Positions 10,209-19,408 are shown, numbered from the stretch's first letter. The stretch: 64,000 bases of DNA from Tessaracoccus palaemonis (GCF_019316905.1 NZ_CP079216.1:558001-622000); one strand, 5' to 3'. Notes: generated by a model not told the origin, from the letters alone. Numbers and translations: made by a program.

Positions 10209-10982
10209 GTGAGCGAGCAGCAGAAGCCGGCCGACGGCGAGCCCGAGGATCGCGGGGACGGGGTCACCTCCGACGAGTCGACAGAGCCCGAGTGGTGGGA
10301 GTCCGACGGCATGCCGTGGAAGAAGAAGCCCGGCAAGGCTGACTACGCGTGTCTGGCGTGGTTCGGCGTCATCGCCGTCTTCTCGCTGATCCTGCTGCCG
10401 TTGCGCGCGTTCATCCCGCAGTTCCCCGACATCTTCGCGATGGTGACCGGTGGCCGGACATCGGTGGCGTTGAGTGGCGCCGTCGCATCGGTGGGGCAGA
10501 TGGGGCACTGGCCGGTCGTGCTGTTCGTCGCGTCGCTGACCAGCCTCAAGTTCGACTGGGTCTACTGGTGGGCGGGCAAGCTCTGGGGTCGGGGCATGAT
10601 CGAGGTCTGGGCCTCCAACTCGAAGCGCGCCGCCCGCAACTACGCGCGCGCCGAGCGCTGGGCCGAGAAGCTCGGGCCGCTTGGCTTCTTCATCGCCTAC
10701 ATTCCGATCCCACTGCCGCTCATGCAGGTGGTCTTCGTGCTGTCCGGCGCAGCCGGGATGAGCCTGAAGCGATTCCTGTTCTACGACTACGTGGCATCGA
10801 CCATCTGGCTCGTCTTCTACTTCTGGCTCGGCTGGCGCTTCGGGGCGCCCGTCGTCGACGTGCTGGAGATCTATGCGCGCTACGCGGGCTACGTCGCCAT
10901 CGCCCTTGTCGTGTTCATCATCGTCAGCACCTTCATGGCGCAGTCGAAGAAGGAGAAGGCCAGGAAGGCCGGGCGGGCCTGA
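10209..10982 (+). CDS. VTT/DedA-like membrane protein
   Basis: 257 aa polytopic inner-membrane protein. After a 50-residue acidic, hydrophilic N-terminus come a membrane segment near 58-75, a central region (GHWPVVLFVASL), and a DedA/VTT (SNARE-associated) core with the re-entrant-loop motif GPLGFFIAYIPIPLPLMQ and a following FLFYDYVASTIW helix. A final TM and a lysine/arginine-rich cytoplasmic tail (SKKEKARKAGRA) close the protein. DedA/VTT members act in envelope maintenance and polyprenyl-phosphate or lipid flipping; the substrate here is not known. The GTG start is supported by the leaderless promoter spacing. The gene is divergent from the ABC ATPase. Confidence 0.7.
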   Translation: MSEQQKPADGEPEDRGDGVTSDESTEPEWWESDGMPWKKKPGKADYACLAWFGVIAVFSLILLPLRAFIPQFPDIFAMVTGGRTSVALSGAVASVGQMGHWPVVLFVASLTSLKFDWVYWWAGKLWGRGMIEVWASNSKRAARNYARAERWAEKLGPLGFFIAYIPIPLPLMQVVFVLSGAAGMSLKRFLFYDYVASTIWLVFYFWLGWRFGAPVVDVLEIYARYAGYVAIALVVFIIVSTFMAQSKKEKARKAGRA

Positions 10983-11038
10983 ACCCACCCGGCCCTCCAC
11001 GGACCCACCGTCCACGGACCTACCACCTGCCCCTCCAC

Positions 11039-11110
11039 GTGCACAATTCTTCGAGGACGCGGATCCCTGTGCGTATGCCCAGCATTCTTCGTCCTCGAAG
11101 AACTGTGCAC
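11039..11110. repeat. Long imperfect hairpin between convergent genes (GTGCAC-ended)
   Basis: Two 21-bp arms (11039-11059 and 11090-11110) pair with one mismatch around a 30-nt loop. The ends read GTGCAC. It lies between the stop codons of two convergent genes, so it may serve as a bidirectional terminator, but the long loop and matching ends also resemble a REP-like palindromic element. A related GTGCAC-ended structure lies at 48548-48624. Confidence 0.7.
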
Positions 11111-11147
11111 ACTAGAACGTCTGCGGCCCGGCAGGCCGGGCCCGGGA

Positions 11148-11561
11148 TCAGGTGTCCACTCGGTACCACCCCAAGAAGGAGTGCACGAAGAGCTCTACGC
11201 TGCCTCCGGGCCCTTCAAGGGTCAAGGGAAACAGGCTGCCTCCCTGCTCACCCACACGAACCGTGATCTGCTCGACAGATGTGGGATCCCCCAGTTGCTC
11301 GCGGAGGTCCGTTGCGAGAGCCTGCAGTTCGGTGTCTGTCAGTTTGTTCACCAAGACTGCACACATACCATCCGTGTCGGAGTTGATCACGCTCCTGGAG
11401 AATTCCTGAGCGGCGGCGCTCGGCGTTGAGGCGCCGTTTGGCAGTCCGTCGCAGGAGAATTCCGTCTTGGGGACCCACCAGAACTGCCAGAACATGAAGC
11501 CCAGGGCAACGACCAAGCCTATTACTAAGGTCGCTACCGTGGCGCGGAGCGCGATTCTCAT
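11148..11561 (-). CDS. Small membrane-anchored protein of unknown function
   Basis: 137 aa. One N-terminal transmembrane segment (residues about 10-27, ATLVIGLVVALGFMFWQF) is followed by an extracytoplasmic domain of about 105 residues with two cysteines. This domain has the look of a small lumenal/NTF2-like domain (AAQEFSRSVINSDTDGMCAVL). Family not recognised. The ATG at 11561 overlaps the TGA of the amidase gene (ATGA), so the two are translationally coupled and probably act together at the cell envelope. ORF extension upstream to GTG 11579 is possible but would lie inside the amidase gene. Confidence 0.65.
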   Translation of the reverse strand: MRIALRATVATLVIGLVVALGFMFWQFWWVPKTEFSCDGLPNGASTPSAAAQEFSRSVINSDTDGMCAVLVNKLTDTELQALATDLREQLGDPTSVEQITVRVGEQGGSLFPLTLEGPGGSVELFVHSFLGWYRVDT

Positions 11562-12603
11562 GTGTGGGATGCGTACCACGTGACATCCATGGATTTCATG
11601 GCCGTGAACGGCTTGTTCAGGGTGTCGGTCGTATGGTAGGTGAGATAGGGTACCTTATTGATCCAGTTGGTAACGACCATCCTGTGCTTGATCTTGCTCT
11701 CTCCCTTCTTCTCATATTGGAGGATGTCGCCGAGCCAGAGGTCGGCGACGTTCTTGAGCGCTGAGGCTCTCTTGGACTCGTGCACGGCGAATCGGTAGAA
11801 GTTCTCCGCTCCTCCCCAGGTGTAGCTCCCGTTCGGGATCCCGTTGTACCACCAGGCCTTGTTGCTGGTATATATGCCCGACACCGTCGTCCAGCCACCC
11901 TGGTGCATCACCTGTGACACAAAGTTCGTGCAATCGTTCGTGTACCGAGTGGGGTAGACTTTGTTGCGACCGTTCCACCACTTCTTGGCATAGTTGATGG
12001 CCTTCGTCTTGCTGAGCTTGGCCGCAACGGCGACGTGCAAGTCAGGCTCGTACGTTGCAGGCACGTCAATGCCAGAGACGGCCGGCACTGAGGAACTGGC
12101 GACTGTTTCAGACTCGCTGACCACCGAGTCTTGAACGCCGACGCTCAAGACGTCGAGCGCTCCGTCCGAGCCGATTTCCAGGGTCACGGGAAGGACTTCC
12201 TCCCACAGCTCGCCTTCAGGCAGCTCAGCAACGGTCCTGGTGACATGTAGCTCGCCAAGGATCTGGGACCCGGACGCGGCGCTGGAAAGAACCTCGATGT
12301 CGGCCGTTGTGTCGAGGACCGTGACCCCGCCGTACTCTTCCATCGATCGCTGCTCTGTTCGGAGCGTGTCGAAGTAGTCGGCCAACGCGTCGCTGCCTCC
12401 GCGTGACCGACTCGAGGTCTCACTGGTGTCGCCCTCGACCATGATCAGGTCCGCGACTCTCTCGATGTCAGCAGCAAGATCGGCTTCTGACCTTCGCCCA
12501 ACTCTTCGTTCGCATCGGCACGCGCGCTGGGGGCGGTGCCGAGCATCCCGAGACACAGCACCAACGCTGCGATGAGGCTCGGGGTTCTCCTGCGGTGGCT
12601 CAT
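11558..12603 (-). pseudogene. Secreted amidase_6-type protein, apparent frameshift after the signal peptide
   Basis: The main frame, usable from GTG 12556, encodes a C-terminal putative amidase domain. It shows AINYAKKWWNGRNKVYPTRY, then NDCTNFVSQVMHQGGW with the likely catalytic Cys, a WGGAENFYRF segment, a GDILQYEK strand and a KIKHRMVVT His. It lacks an export signal. In another frame, ATG 12603 (GAAGGG about 6 nt upstream) encodes a clear signal peptide (basic MSHRRR, hydrophobic core, SARA cleavage), then DANEELGE, and stops at 12445. The two pieces join naturally near 12490 if one base is missing, for example ELGE followed by RSEADLAAD. So this is a recent inactivating indel, a sequencing error, or frameshifting. 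The domain itself is intact. Confidence 0.7.
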
Positions 12604-12712
12604 GGGTGACCCTTCAAGTGGGTTGATTGCCGCGAACTCTGTGTAACTCACGGTTGGTGGCTGTGGATGAGTCGGACGTTAGCAGGAATAGTTGCCCGGG
12701 TTAAAGCAGCGT

Positions 12713-12730
12713 GGTACGAAAGTACCGCGG
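12713..12730. repeat. GNRA-tetraloop hairpin repeat, copy 1
   Basis: GGTACGAAAGTACCGCGG: a 5-bp stem closed by a GAAA loop, then CGCGG. Copy 2 (14930-14947) has C-G where this copy has T-A in the stem, a compensatory change. It sits in the 240-bp spacer between the amidase and methyltransferase genes. Nothing else was recognised in that spacer apart from the terminator at 12845-12874. Confidence 0.5.
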
Positions 12731-12844
12731 CGCGCGCAGCGCGGACTCGTCGGGCCATCAAAAGAGATAAGTGCTCCTAGTCAGGGGCCAACCTTTCGCT
12801 TCAGTAAAGACGATTCGACAAACGCAGTGAACCAGATTGCCTAC

Positions 12845-12874
12845 GATCCGGGTGGGCAGCTGCCAACCCGGATC
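12845..12874 (-). terminator. Terminator hairpin after methyltransferase gene
   Basis: GATCCGGGT and ACCCGGATC pair perfectly around 12 nt that contain a second palindrome (GGCAGCTGCC). It starts 8 nt beyond the stop at 12883 on the minus strand. There is no T tract. Confidence 0.7.
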
Positions 12875-12882
12875 AGTGGGAA

Positions 12883-13491
12883 TCAGGCGCGGCCGAAGAT
12901 CGCCACGAGGAAGTCCGAGTCCTGCTCGAACGGGCGCAGGTCCCACGTCGACAGGGCCACCTGGAGGTCGAGGCCACCCTGCTGTGCGTCGGCAAGGAAC
13001 TCGCCGAACTCGTAGCCGCGGCCGGCGCCGAAGCCGATGATCGCGCGGCCCGTCGGGGCCAGGTGCCTCGCGATGTTCGTCAGCACGTCGACGCGGGTCG
13101 ACGGGGCGAGGAACCCCATGACGTTGCCGGCGCTGACGATCACGTCGAAGTCGGCCGGGATGCCGCGCGCGGGGAGGTCCATCTCCGCCAGGTCGCCGAC
13201 GACCCACGTCGGGCCGGGGTGGTCGGCCGCCGCCGCCTCGATCAGCGCAGGGTCGACGTCGATGCCGACGACCTGGTGGCCGCGCTCGTGGAGGTAGGTG
13301 CCCAGCCGCCCGGGGCCGCAGCCCGCGTCGAGGATGCGGGAGTTGCGGGAGGCCATCGCGTCGACGGTGCGGGCCTCGCCGTACAGGTCGGCGCCGTTGG
13401 CCTCCATGATCTTGAAGCGCTGGATGTAGCGCTGGGAGTGCCCGGGGTCCGCCTCGATGATGCGGGTCCACTTGCTGGGTTCAACAGTCAT
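12883..13491 (-). CDS. Class I SAM-dependent methyltransferase
   Basis: 202 aa Rossmann-fold methyltransferase. Motif I, ILDAGCGPGRLGTYL, binds S-adenosylmethionine and is followed by the acidic end of strand 2 (VVGIDVDPALI) and motif II (WVVGDLAEMDLP). A long helical N-terminus contains GADLYGEARTVDAM. The substrate cannot be read from sequence. The start was set at ATG 13491 because CACAAT sits 7 nt upstream, as in other leaderless genes here; ATG 13500 would add three residues. The gene ends against a hairpin terminator and is preceded on the same strand by tRNA-Thr. Confidence 0.8.
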   Translation of the reverse strand: MTVEPSKWTRIIEADPGHSQRYIQRFKIMEANGADLYGEARTVDAMASRNSRILDAGCGPGRLGTYLHERGHQVVGIDVDPALIEAAAADHPGPTWVVGDLAEMDLPARGIPADFDVIVSAGNVMGFLAPSTRVDVLTNIARHLAPTGRAIIGFGAGRGYEFGEFLADAQQGGLDLQVALSTWDLRPFEQDSDFLVAIFGRA

Positions 13492-13537
13492 GCCCGCCAT
13501 TGTGCCGCACGGGCCGTGGGCGTCGATCCGCCCGCGA

Positions 13538-13613
13538 TGGAGCCTCCTGAGGGAGTCGAACCCTCGACCACTCGCTTACAAGGCGAGCGCTCTGGCCGCT
13601 GAGCTAAGGAGGC
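13538..13613 (-). tRNA. tRNA-Thr (anticodon TGT)
   Basis: Full cloverleaf on the minus strand. Acceptor GCCTCCT pairs with AGGAGGC. The D-loop begins AGCTCAG. The anticodon loop CTTGTAA gives TGT, reading ACA. The T-arm contains GGTTCGACTCC. The discriminator is T at 13541 and the CCA end is encoded at 13538-13540. Confidence 0.95.
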
Positions 13614-13654
13614 GCGGGCACCCATTGTGCCAAGTTTGCCCGCGGGGTGCGAAG

Positions 13655-14833
13655 TCAGGCGCCGGACGCCGTGATGAACAGCTGCCCGTTGCCCTGCGCG
13701 AACACCTGTTCGTCGGCAGGGATGAACACGGCCTCGCCCGAGCGCAGCGGGAACGCGCCGTCGTCGCCCTCCAAGGTGAACTCGCCGGAGGCGACCAGAG
13801 CGATGCGCCCGCAATCGCCGCGTGGGACGAGCAGCGGGCGGCAGTCGACGGGGGCCACGAGCCACAGCTCGAACTCGGGGAAGGACGTCGGGTAGACGTA
13901 GACGCCGTCGGCGCCCTCCGCCAGGAGGACGTTCGGGCGGCGGGGCTCGAAGTCCACGACCTGCAGCAGCCCGTCGACGTCGATGTGCTTGGCGGTCAGC
14001 CCGCCGCGCATCACGTTGTCCGAGTTGGCCATCACCTCGATGGCGGTGCCGCGCAGGTAGGCGTGCATCACGCCCGCCTCCAGGGCAACGGCCTCGCCCG
14101 GCTGCAGGGAGAAGCGGTTCAGCAGCAGTGCGGCCAGAATCCCCGGCTCCCCGGGGAAGTGCTCGTCGAGCTCGACGGCGGTGCGGGCGAACATGCCGAG
14201 CCGACCGGGGGAGTCGAGGTGGTTGACGGCTGCCGCGAGGACGACGTCGACGAGGTGTCGTCGGTCCTCCATCGACAGCACGTCGAGGAAGACCTCCTGG
14301 AGTGCGGGGGCGTCGCGGCGGTCGCGGAGCGGGCCGATGACCGACGTCAGCTCCTCGTCGACGCCCAGGGCCTCGTACAGGCCGGCGGTCTCCTGAGGGT
14401 CGCGGAACCCGAGGAGGCCCTCGAAGGGCGTCAGAGCGACGATCGCCTCCGGCTTGGGCCAGTCGTCCTTGTATGAGCGGCGGGGGTCGCTGGGATGAAG
14501 ACCCTGCAGCGACTCCTTCGCGTAGCCGACGACCGCCTGCTCCCTCGAGGGGTGTGCCTGCAGGCTGAGCGGCGACGAGGCCGACAGCAGCTTGACCATG
14601 AAAGGCAGCCTGCCCCCGAAGGAGGTTCGCGTGGCCTCGCCGAGGCACTCGGGGGTCGCCACCAGGAGATCGGAGAGGGGCCTTCCGTCTTCGAGCGTGG
14701 CCGGGCCGTTCGGGTGCGTGCCCAGCCAGTACTCCGCCCAGGGGAGGCCGTCCTGCTCCACTCCCAGGATTCCGGGGATGGCATCCTCGCTGCCCCAGGC
14801 GAAGCGCTGCACGAATCCGTTCAGTCTGCGCAT
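13655..14833 (-). CDS. manA: Mannose-6-phosphate isomerase, class I
   Basis: 392 aa zinc-dependent cupin isomerase interconverting fructose-6-P and mannose-6-P, feeding mannose use and GDP-mannose or glycolipid synthesis. Zinc and active-site segments are visible: QAHPSREQA near 97, PKPEAIVALTPFEGLLGF, and EAGVMHAYLRGTAIEVMANSD. The C-terminal cupin strand carries RSGEAVFIPADE. Length matches type I PMI. ATG 14833 is the natural start; the nearest purine-rich sequence (GAGGAC) is about 11 nt away. Monocistronic, with tRNA-Thr downstream. Confidence 0.92.
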   Translation of the reverse strand: MRRLNGFVQRFAWGSEDAIPGILGVEQDGLPWAEYWLGTHPNGPATLEDGRPLSDLLVATPECLGEATRTSFGGRLPFMVKLLSASSPLSLQAHPSREQAVVGYAKESLQGLHPSDPRRSYKDDWPKPEAIVALTPFEGLLGFRDPQETAGLYEALGVDEELTSVIGPLRDRRDAPALQEVFLDVLSMEDRRHLVDVVLAAAVNHLDSPGRLGMFARTAVELDEHFPGEPGILAALLLNRFSLQPGEAVALEAGVMHAYLRGTAIEVMANSDNVMRGGLTAKHIDVDGLLQVVDFEPRRPNVLLAEGADGVYVYPTSFPEFELWLVAPVDCRPLLVPRGDCGRIALVASGEFTLEGDDGAFPLRSGEAVFIPADEQVFAQGNGQLFITASGA

Positions 14834-15129
14834 GGAATGTGTGTGTCCTCGTCGTTGATGGTCAGTTCTCCTCAGCGCTATGAGACTAGCGCGCCCCGAA
14901 CACCTCCGCCCGGGCGAGCGGTGGAGAGGGGCACGAAAGTGCCGCGGTCGCAGCCCAGGGCCACCGCCCGCCCGCTGCTTCGTCGCCCGCCGTGCGGCCG
15001 CTGCCCGCTGCCCGACTCGCTAGCGCCCCGGCTTCCCGTGCAGAAAAGTGGCCAGAGCCGGGGCACGCGCGTATAGCCCGAGTGCTGGGGGCCAGGCCAC
15101 AGTTGTGCGCGGGCCTGGGGCCCGGGTGA
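14834..15129. other. Intergenic region with short hairpins
   Basis: About 300 bp between divergent manA and the DUF3263 gene. It holds the GGCAC-GAAA-GTGCC hairpin at 14930-14947 and several GC-rich inverted repeats such as GGGCCTGGGGCCC near 15110. No convincing coding frame or known RNA family was seen. Confidence 0.5.
14930..14947. repeat. GNRA-tetraloop hairpin repeat, copy 2
   Basis: GGCACGAAAGTGCCGCGG. Same design as 12713-12730, with a covarying stem pair. Confidence 0.5.
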
Positions 15130-15158
15130 ATGACATGGATGTGGTTTGCGCCTAGAAT
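15130..15158 (+). promoter_or_regulatory. Sigma-A-type promoter, leaderless
   Basis: ATGACA (-35), 17-nt spacer, TAGAAT (-10), then 7 nt to ATG 15166, so transcription should begin at or next to the start codon. Confidence 0.75.
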
Positions 15159-15165
15159 GGCGGCC

Positions 15166-15441
15166 ATGTCCGAGGCTCTCTCTTTCGCCGGCGCGGCCGA
15201 TCTGGCCGAGCGTGACGCCGCCATCCTCGATTTCGAGGACAGCTGGTTCACGTCGTCGGTGCCGAAGGAGCAGGCGATCATGGAGCACTTCTCCATGACG
15301 GCGGCCAGGTACTACCAGCACCTGAACACGCTGATCGACACACCCGAGGCCTTGGCCTACAAGCCGCTGCTGGTGAAGCGCCTGCGCCGCATGCGCGTCC
15401 AGCGGCAGTCGGCGCGCTCCGCCCGCCGGCTGCAGGGCTGA
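15166..15441 (+). CDS. DUF3263 domain protein
   Basis: 91 aa actinobacterial DUF3263 protein of unknown function. A compact helical domain has a helix-turn-helix look: ERDAAILDFEDSWF, then KEQAIMEHFSMTAARYYQHL, where the second helix resembles a sigma-region-4-like recognition helix. A basic C-terminus follows (KRLRRMRVQRQSARSARR). A DNA-binding role is plausible but unproven. ATG 15166 is chosen over 15157 because a well-formed -35/-10 promoter places the transcription start at it. It is followed by a dispersed repeat and a perfect 30-bp palindrome before a convergent gene. Confidence 0.85.
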   Translation: MSEALSFAGAADLAERDAAILDFEDSWFTSSVPKEQAIMEHFSMTAARYYQHLNTLIDTPEALAYKPLLVKRLRRMRVQRQSARSARRLQG

Positions 15442-15446
15442 GTCGG

Positions 15447-15485
15447 CCCCTTCGCTCCGCTCAGGGCGTTTCGACAAGCTCAACG
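15447..15485. repeat. Dispersed intergenic repeat (CTTCG..CTCAGG / TTCGACAAGCTCA)
   Basis: Contains CCCTTCGCTCCGCTCAGGG-like and TTCGACAAGCTCA segments. Similar copies occur at about 18779-18820, 39951-40002, 40076-40106, 48431-48493 and 56415-56443, always between genes. Confidence 0.7.
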
Positions 15486-15529
15486 ATCCGATTCCTCGAG
15501 CCGCAAACTGCAGACGCTACCCGTTTCGA

Positions 15530-15559
15530 CACATGCCACCGCCATGGCGGTGGCATGTG
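15530..15559. terminator. Perfect 30-bp palindrome between convergent genes
   Basis: CACATGCCACCGCCA followed directly by its exact reverse complement, with no unpaired centre. It lies between the stops of DUF3263 (15441) and the HEEQH protein (15608), so a bidirectional terminator is the simplest reading. A dyad binding site is the alternative. Confidence 0.55.
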
Positions 15560-15607
15560 CGAAGAAGGGTGGCGTCCGCCGGTAAGGGTGGCGTCGCGGG
15601 GGGACGG

Positions 15608-16063
15608 TCAACGGCCCTGGCGCAGCAGCGCCACGATGCCTTCCCTGAACGGGCGCTTCGCGCGTTCCCGGTAGCCGCCGTCGGCCAGGCCGGCCTGCAC
15701 CTCGAAGAAGTTGGCGGCCGCGCGGTCGCCGGTGCGGAGCAGTGACCAGCCCACCTGTGCGAAGTAGAACAGCAGGAACGGCAGCCCGAGGCAGTAGGCC
15801 CACTGCCAGGCGTGCTGCTCCTCGTGCGCGAGCACCGTCGGGGTCCGGGCCTCCGCCTTCTCCAGGCTGTCGCGGAACACGAGCACGACCGAGCCGACGG
15901 TCATGGCACCGGCGTCGGTGACGGGCAGCCGGACGCGGTCGAACACCGTCAGGTGCCCGAGCCTGCGCAGCCTGCCCCGTCCGGCCAGCGCGAGGATCAG
16001 CCCCAGCGGCGTCGACAGGTTCACGACGTTCGCGGCGTCGCGCAGCCATCTCGACAAATCCAT
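15608..16063 (-). CDS. Small protein with HExxH motif, possible membrane-associated metalloprotease-like
   Basis: 151 aa, family not recognised. A zincin-type signature HEEQH lies in [16 protein letters not shown], directly followed by a hydrophobic segment ([17 protein letters not shown]). Upstream is a strand-rich part with [17 protein letters not shown] later acidic residue ([13 protein letters not shown]) could be a third zinc ligand. Peptidase activity is inferred from the motif only. ATG 16063 has an excellent AGGAGG 7 nt upstream, unlike many genes here, so the longer reading from 16153 is rejected. Divergent from groEL; the CIRCE operators lie about 85 bp away. Confidence 0.7.
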   Translation of the reverse strand: MDLSRWLRDAANVVNLSTPLGLILALAGRGRLRRLGHLTVFDRVRLPVTDAGAMTVGSVVLVFRDSLEKAEARTPTVLAHEEQHAWQWAYCLGLPFLLFYFAQVGWSLLRTGDRAAANFFEVQAGLADGGYRERAKRPFREGIVALLRQGR

Positions 16064-16146
16064 GGGTACCTCCTGCGGCCGACTGGCAGCGAGGTTAGTG
16101 CCCGACGGTGTCGGCCAGTCCCGCGCGCCTTGACGGGCAGCAGGTC

Positions 16147-16173
16147 TTTGCACTCTCTTGGGTCGAGTGCTAA
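16147..16173. promoter_or_regulatory. CIRCE operator 1 (HrcA) overlapping the groEL promoter
   Basis: TTTGCACTC-N9-GAGTGCTAA matches the CIRCE consensus at 17 of 18 arm positions. TTGCAC at 16148-16153 and TAATAA at 16171-16176, 17 nt apart, may be the -35 and -10 hexamers, so HrcA binding would occlude them. Confidence 0.9.
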
Positions 16174-16181
16174 TAATGGAT

Positions 16182-16208
16182 CTAGCACTCGGCGAGGTCG
16201 AGTGCTAC
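16182..16208. promoter_or_regulatory. CIRCE operator 2 (HrcA)
   Basis: CTAGCACTC-N9-GAGTGCTAC; the eight inner bases of each arm fit consensus. Its centre is 35 bp from operator 1. Confidence 0.9.
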
Positions 16209-16222
16209 CGAACCGCAGGTGA

Positions 16223-17956
<1,734 letters not shown>

Positions 17957-17973
17957 GCCATCCAGCACCGTAT

Positions 17974-18007
17974 CCGGAGGGCGGTCCCGTCAGGGGCCGC
18001 CCTCCGG
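17974..18007 (+). terminator. groEL terminator
   Basis: CCGGAGGGCGG and CCGCCCTCCGG form a perfect 11-bp stem with a 12-nt loop, 18 nt after the stop. Confidence 0.85.
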
Positions 18008-18033
18008 CGCGTCCAGCCCTAGGTCGATCGTCC

Positions 18034-18057
18034 TTTCCGTCGGCCGGCCGACGGAAA
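18034..18057. promoter_or_regulatory. Perfect 24-bp palindrome, possible operator
   Basis: TTTCCGTCGGCC followed by its exact reverse complement, 5 bp before the ATG of the decayed AbiEi-like gene. AbiEi antitoxins bind inverted repeats at their own promoter, so an operator is plausible; a terminator is the alternative. Confidence 0.45.
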
Positions 18058-18062
18058 CCACG

Positions 18063-18769
18063 ATGCAGTCGGACTGACGTCCCTGATCCGGCTCCAGTGC
18101 GGCGTCTCCTCCACGTCGCAGCTGCTCGCCAGCGGCGGCACCGAGCGACTCCTGCGTCGGCTGATCCGCGACGAACGCGCGCACCGGATCCTGCAGGGCA
18201 TCTACTCGGTCACCCCATCGCCCACGTGGGATGGCCTCGCCTGGGCGGGCCTGCTGGCGGGTGGGCAGCTCTCGGTCCTCGGCGGCCGGGCGGCGGCCCA
18301 CCTGTACGGCGTCCTTCCCGCCCCGGAGACCATTGATGTCTGGAGCCCCCACGTGGCGGGAGCGCGCGGCCGGATCCGGCTGAGACGAGGGACCCGGCGC
18401 GGCTGGGGTGAGCCCGCGCGCTAGCACCTGGTGGACGCGCTGTTGGACGTCGCCGCAGAGCTCGACATCGATGGCGCCGAGGAACTGACCCACGCGTCCC
18501 TCCGCGACAGAAGTCTGAGCCCCCGGGCCCTTGCGCAGCGCGAGCATCGGACACTGGTCGAGCTCGACGGCCGCCTCGGCCACACCGGTCAGGGCGCCTT
18601 CCGCGACGCAACGCGCGACAATCTCCACGCTACCGCCGGGTGGGTGACACTCAGGTTCGGCTGGGCCGACGTGTCCAGGGACCCGTGCAAGGTCGCGCGA
18701 CTCGTCGCGTCGGTCCTGGGAGCGCGTGGGTGGGCAGGAGTGATGCGTCGCTGCCGCCGATGTCCGTGA
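18063..18769 (+). pseudogene. Decayed AbiEi-like antitoxin / DUF559 protein
   Basis: Remnant of the common actinobacterial family that joins an AbiEi-type winged-helix N-terminus to a C-terminal DUF559 (Vsr-like) domain. ATG 18063 gives MQSD, then the family continues one frame over with LTSLIRLQCGV, SQLLASGGTERLLRRLIR, HRILQGIYSV and LGGRAAAHLYGVLP. An in-frame TAG follows at 18422. After it, the same frame carries DALLDVAAELD and then jumps to the end of the DUF559 domain (LVELDGRLGHTGQGAFRD, GWVTLRFGWADV, PCKVARLVASVLG). Spacing suggests part of the middle is deleted. At least one frameshift and one stop show it is dead. The family assignment is from recalled sequence similarity. Confidence 0.7.
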
Positions 18770-18778
18770 TGCAGTTAG

Positions 18779-18820
18779 ACCCTTCGCTGCGCTCAGGGCA
18801 CCTCGACAAGCTCGGCGAGC
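18779..18820. repeat. Dispersed intergenic repeat
   Basis: CCCTTCGCTGCGCTCAGGG followed by CTCGACAAGCTCGGCGAG, the same family as at 15447-15485. Confidence 0.65.
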
Positions 18821-18829
18821 CGGGAGCCG

Positions 18830-19279
18830 TCAGAGGGGGAGGGGGCGGTCGACGACCTGACGCATCACCAGCGTCGACGAGAGGCGCAGCACGCCGGGCA
18901 GGGCGCTGAGCTCCTCGTCGTAGAGGTTCTGGAAGTGGGCGAGGTCGCGCGTGACGACGTGCACGAGGTAGTCGAGGTCGCCGAACACGCGCTGAGCCTG
19001 GATCACGTTCGGGATCTCCACGACCGCCCTCTCGAAGGCGCCGAGGACCTCCTTGTTCGCCTCGCGCAGCGTGATGAAGACGAGTGCGCCGAAGCCGAGG
19101 CCGACCGCCTCCGGGTTCACGACCGCGCGGTACCCGGCGATCGCGCCGATGCGCTCCAGTTCCCGCAGCCGACGGTGACAGGGGGCGGGGGTGAGCCCCA
19201 CGCGATCGGCCAGTTCGGTGACCGTCAGGCGCCCGTCCACCTGAAGCTCAGCAAGAATATTGCGGTCAATGTCGTCCAC
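18830..19279 (-). CDS. Lrp/AsnC family transcriptional regulator
   Basis: 149 aa feast/famine regulator. The N-terminal winged helix-turn-helix runs IDRNILAELQVDGRLTVTEL, then RVGLTPAPCHRRLRELE, where the second part is the recognition helix. The C-terminal RAM (amino-acid-binding) domain includes GDLDYLVHVVTRDL. GTG 19279 is chosen because it starts the domain exactly and has AAGGA about 10 nt upstream; longer readings add non-family sequence. It is divergent from a LysE-type exporter, a classic arrangement in which the regulator senses an amino acid and activates its export. A TTGCGCAA palindrome at 19292-19299 could be part of its operator. Confidence 0.9.
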   Translation of the reverse strand: MDDIDRNILAELQVDGRLTVTELADRVGLTPAPCHRRLRELERIGAIAGYRAVVNPEAVGLGFGALVFITLREANKEVLGAFERAVVEIPNVIQAQRVFGDLDYLVHVVTRDLAHFQNLYDEELSALPGVLRLSSTLVMRQVVDRPLPL

Positions 19280-19408
19280 GAAGGCCAATCCTTGCGCAAC
19301 GCGTCGCAGATCGCCAGGAATCGGCAATCGCGTCGCCGTCGCTCTTCACTAGCGTTGCTCTCCGAAAGGCCGAGCCGGGCAGGTGTCCGGCGCGGCGGAG
19401 GAGGGGCG

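Noticed and set aside
12445..12556. Programmed ribosomal frameshift in the amidase gene
   Set aside because: No slippery heptamer or downstream pseudoknot was recognised; an indel or sequencing error is simpler.
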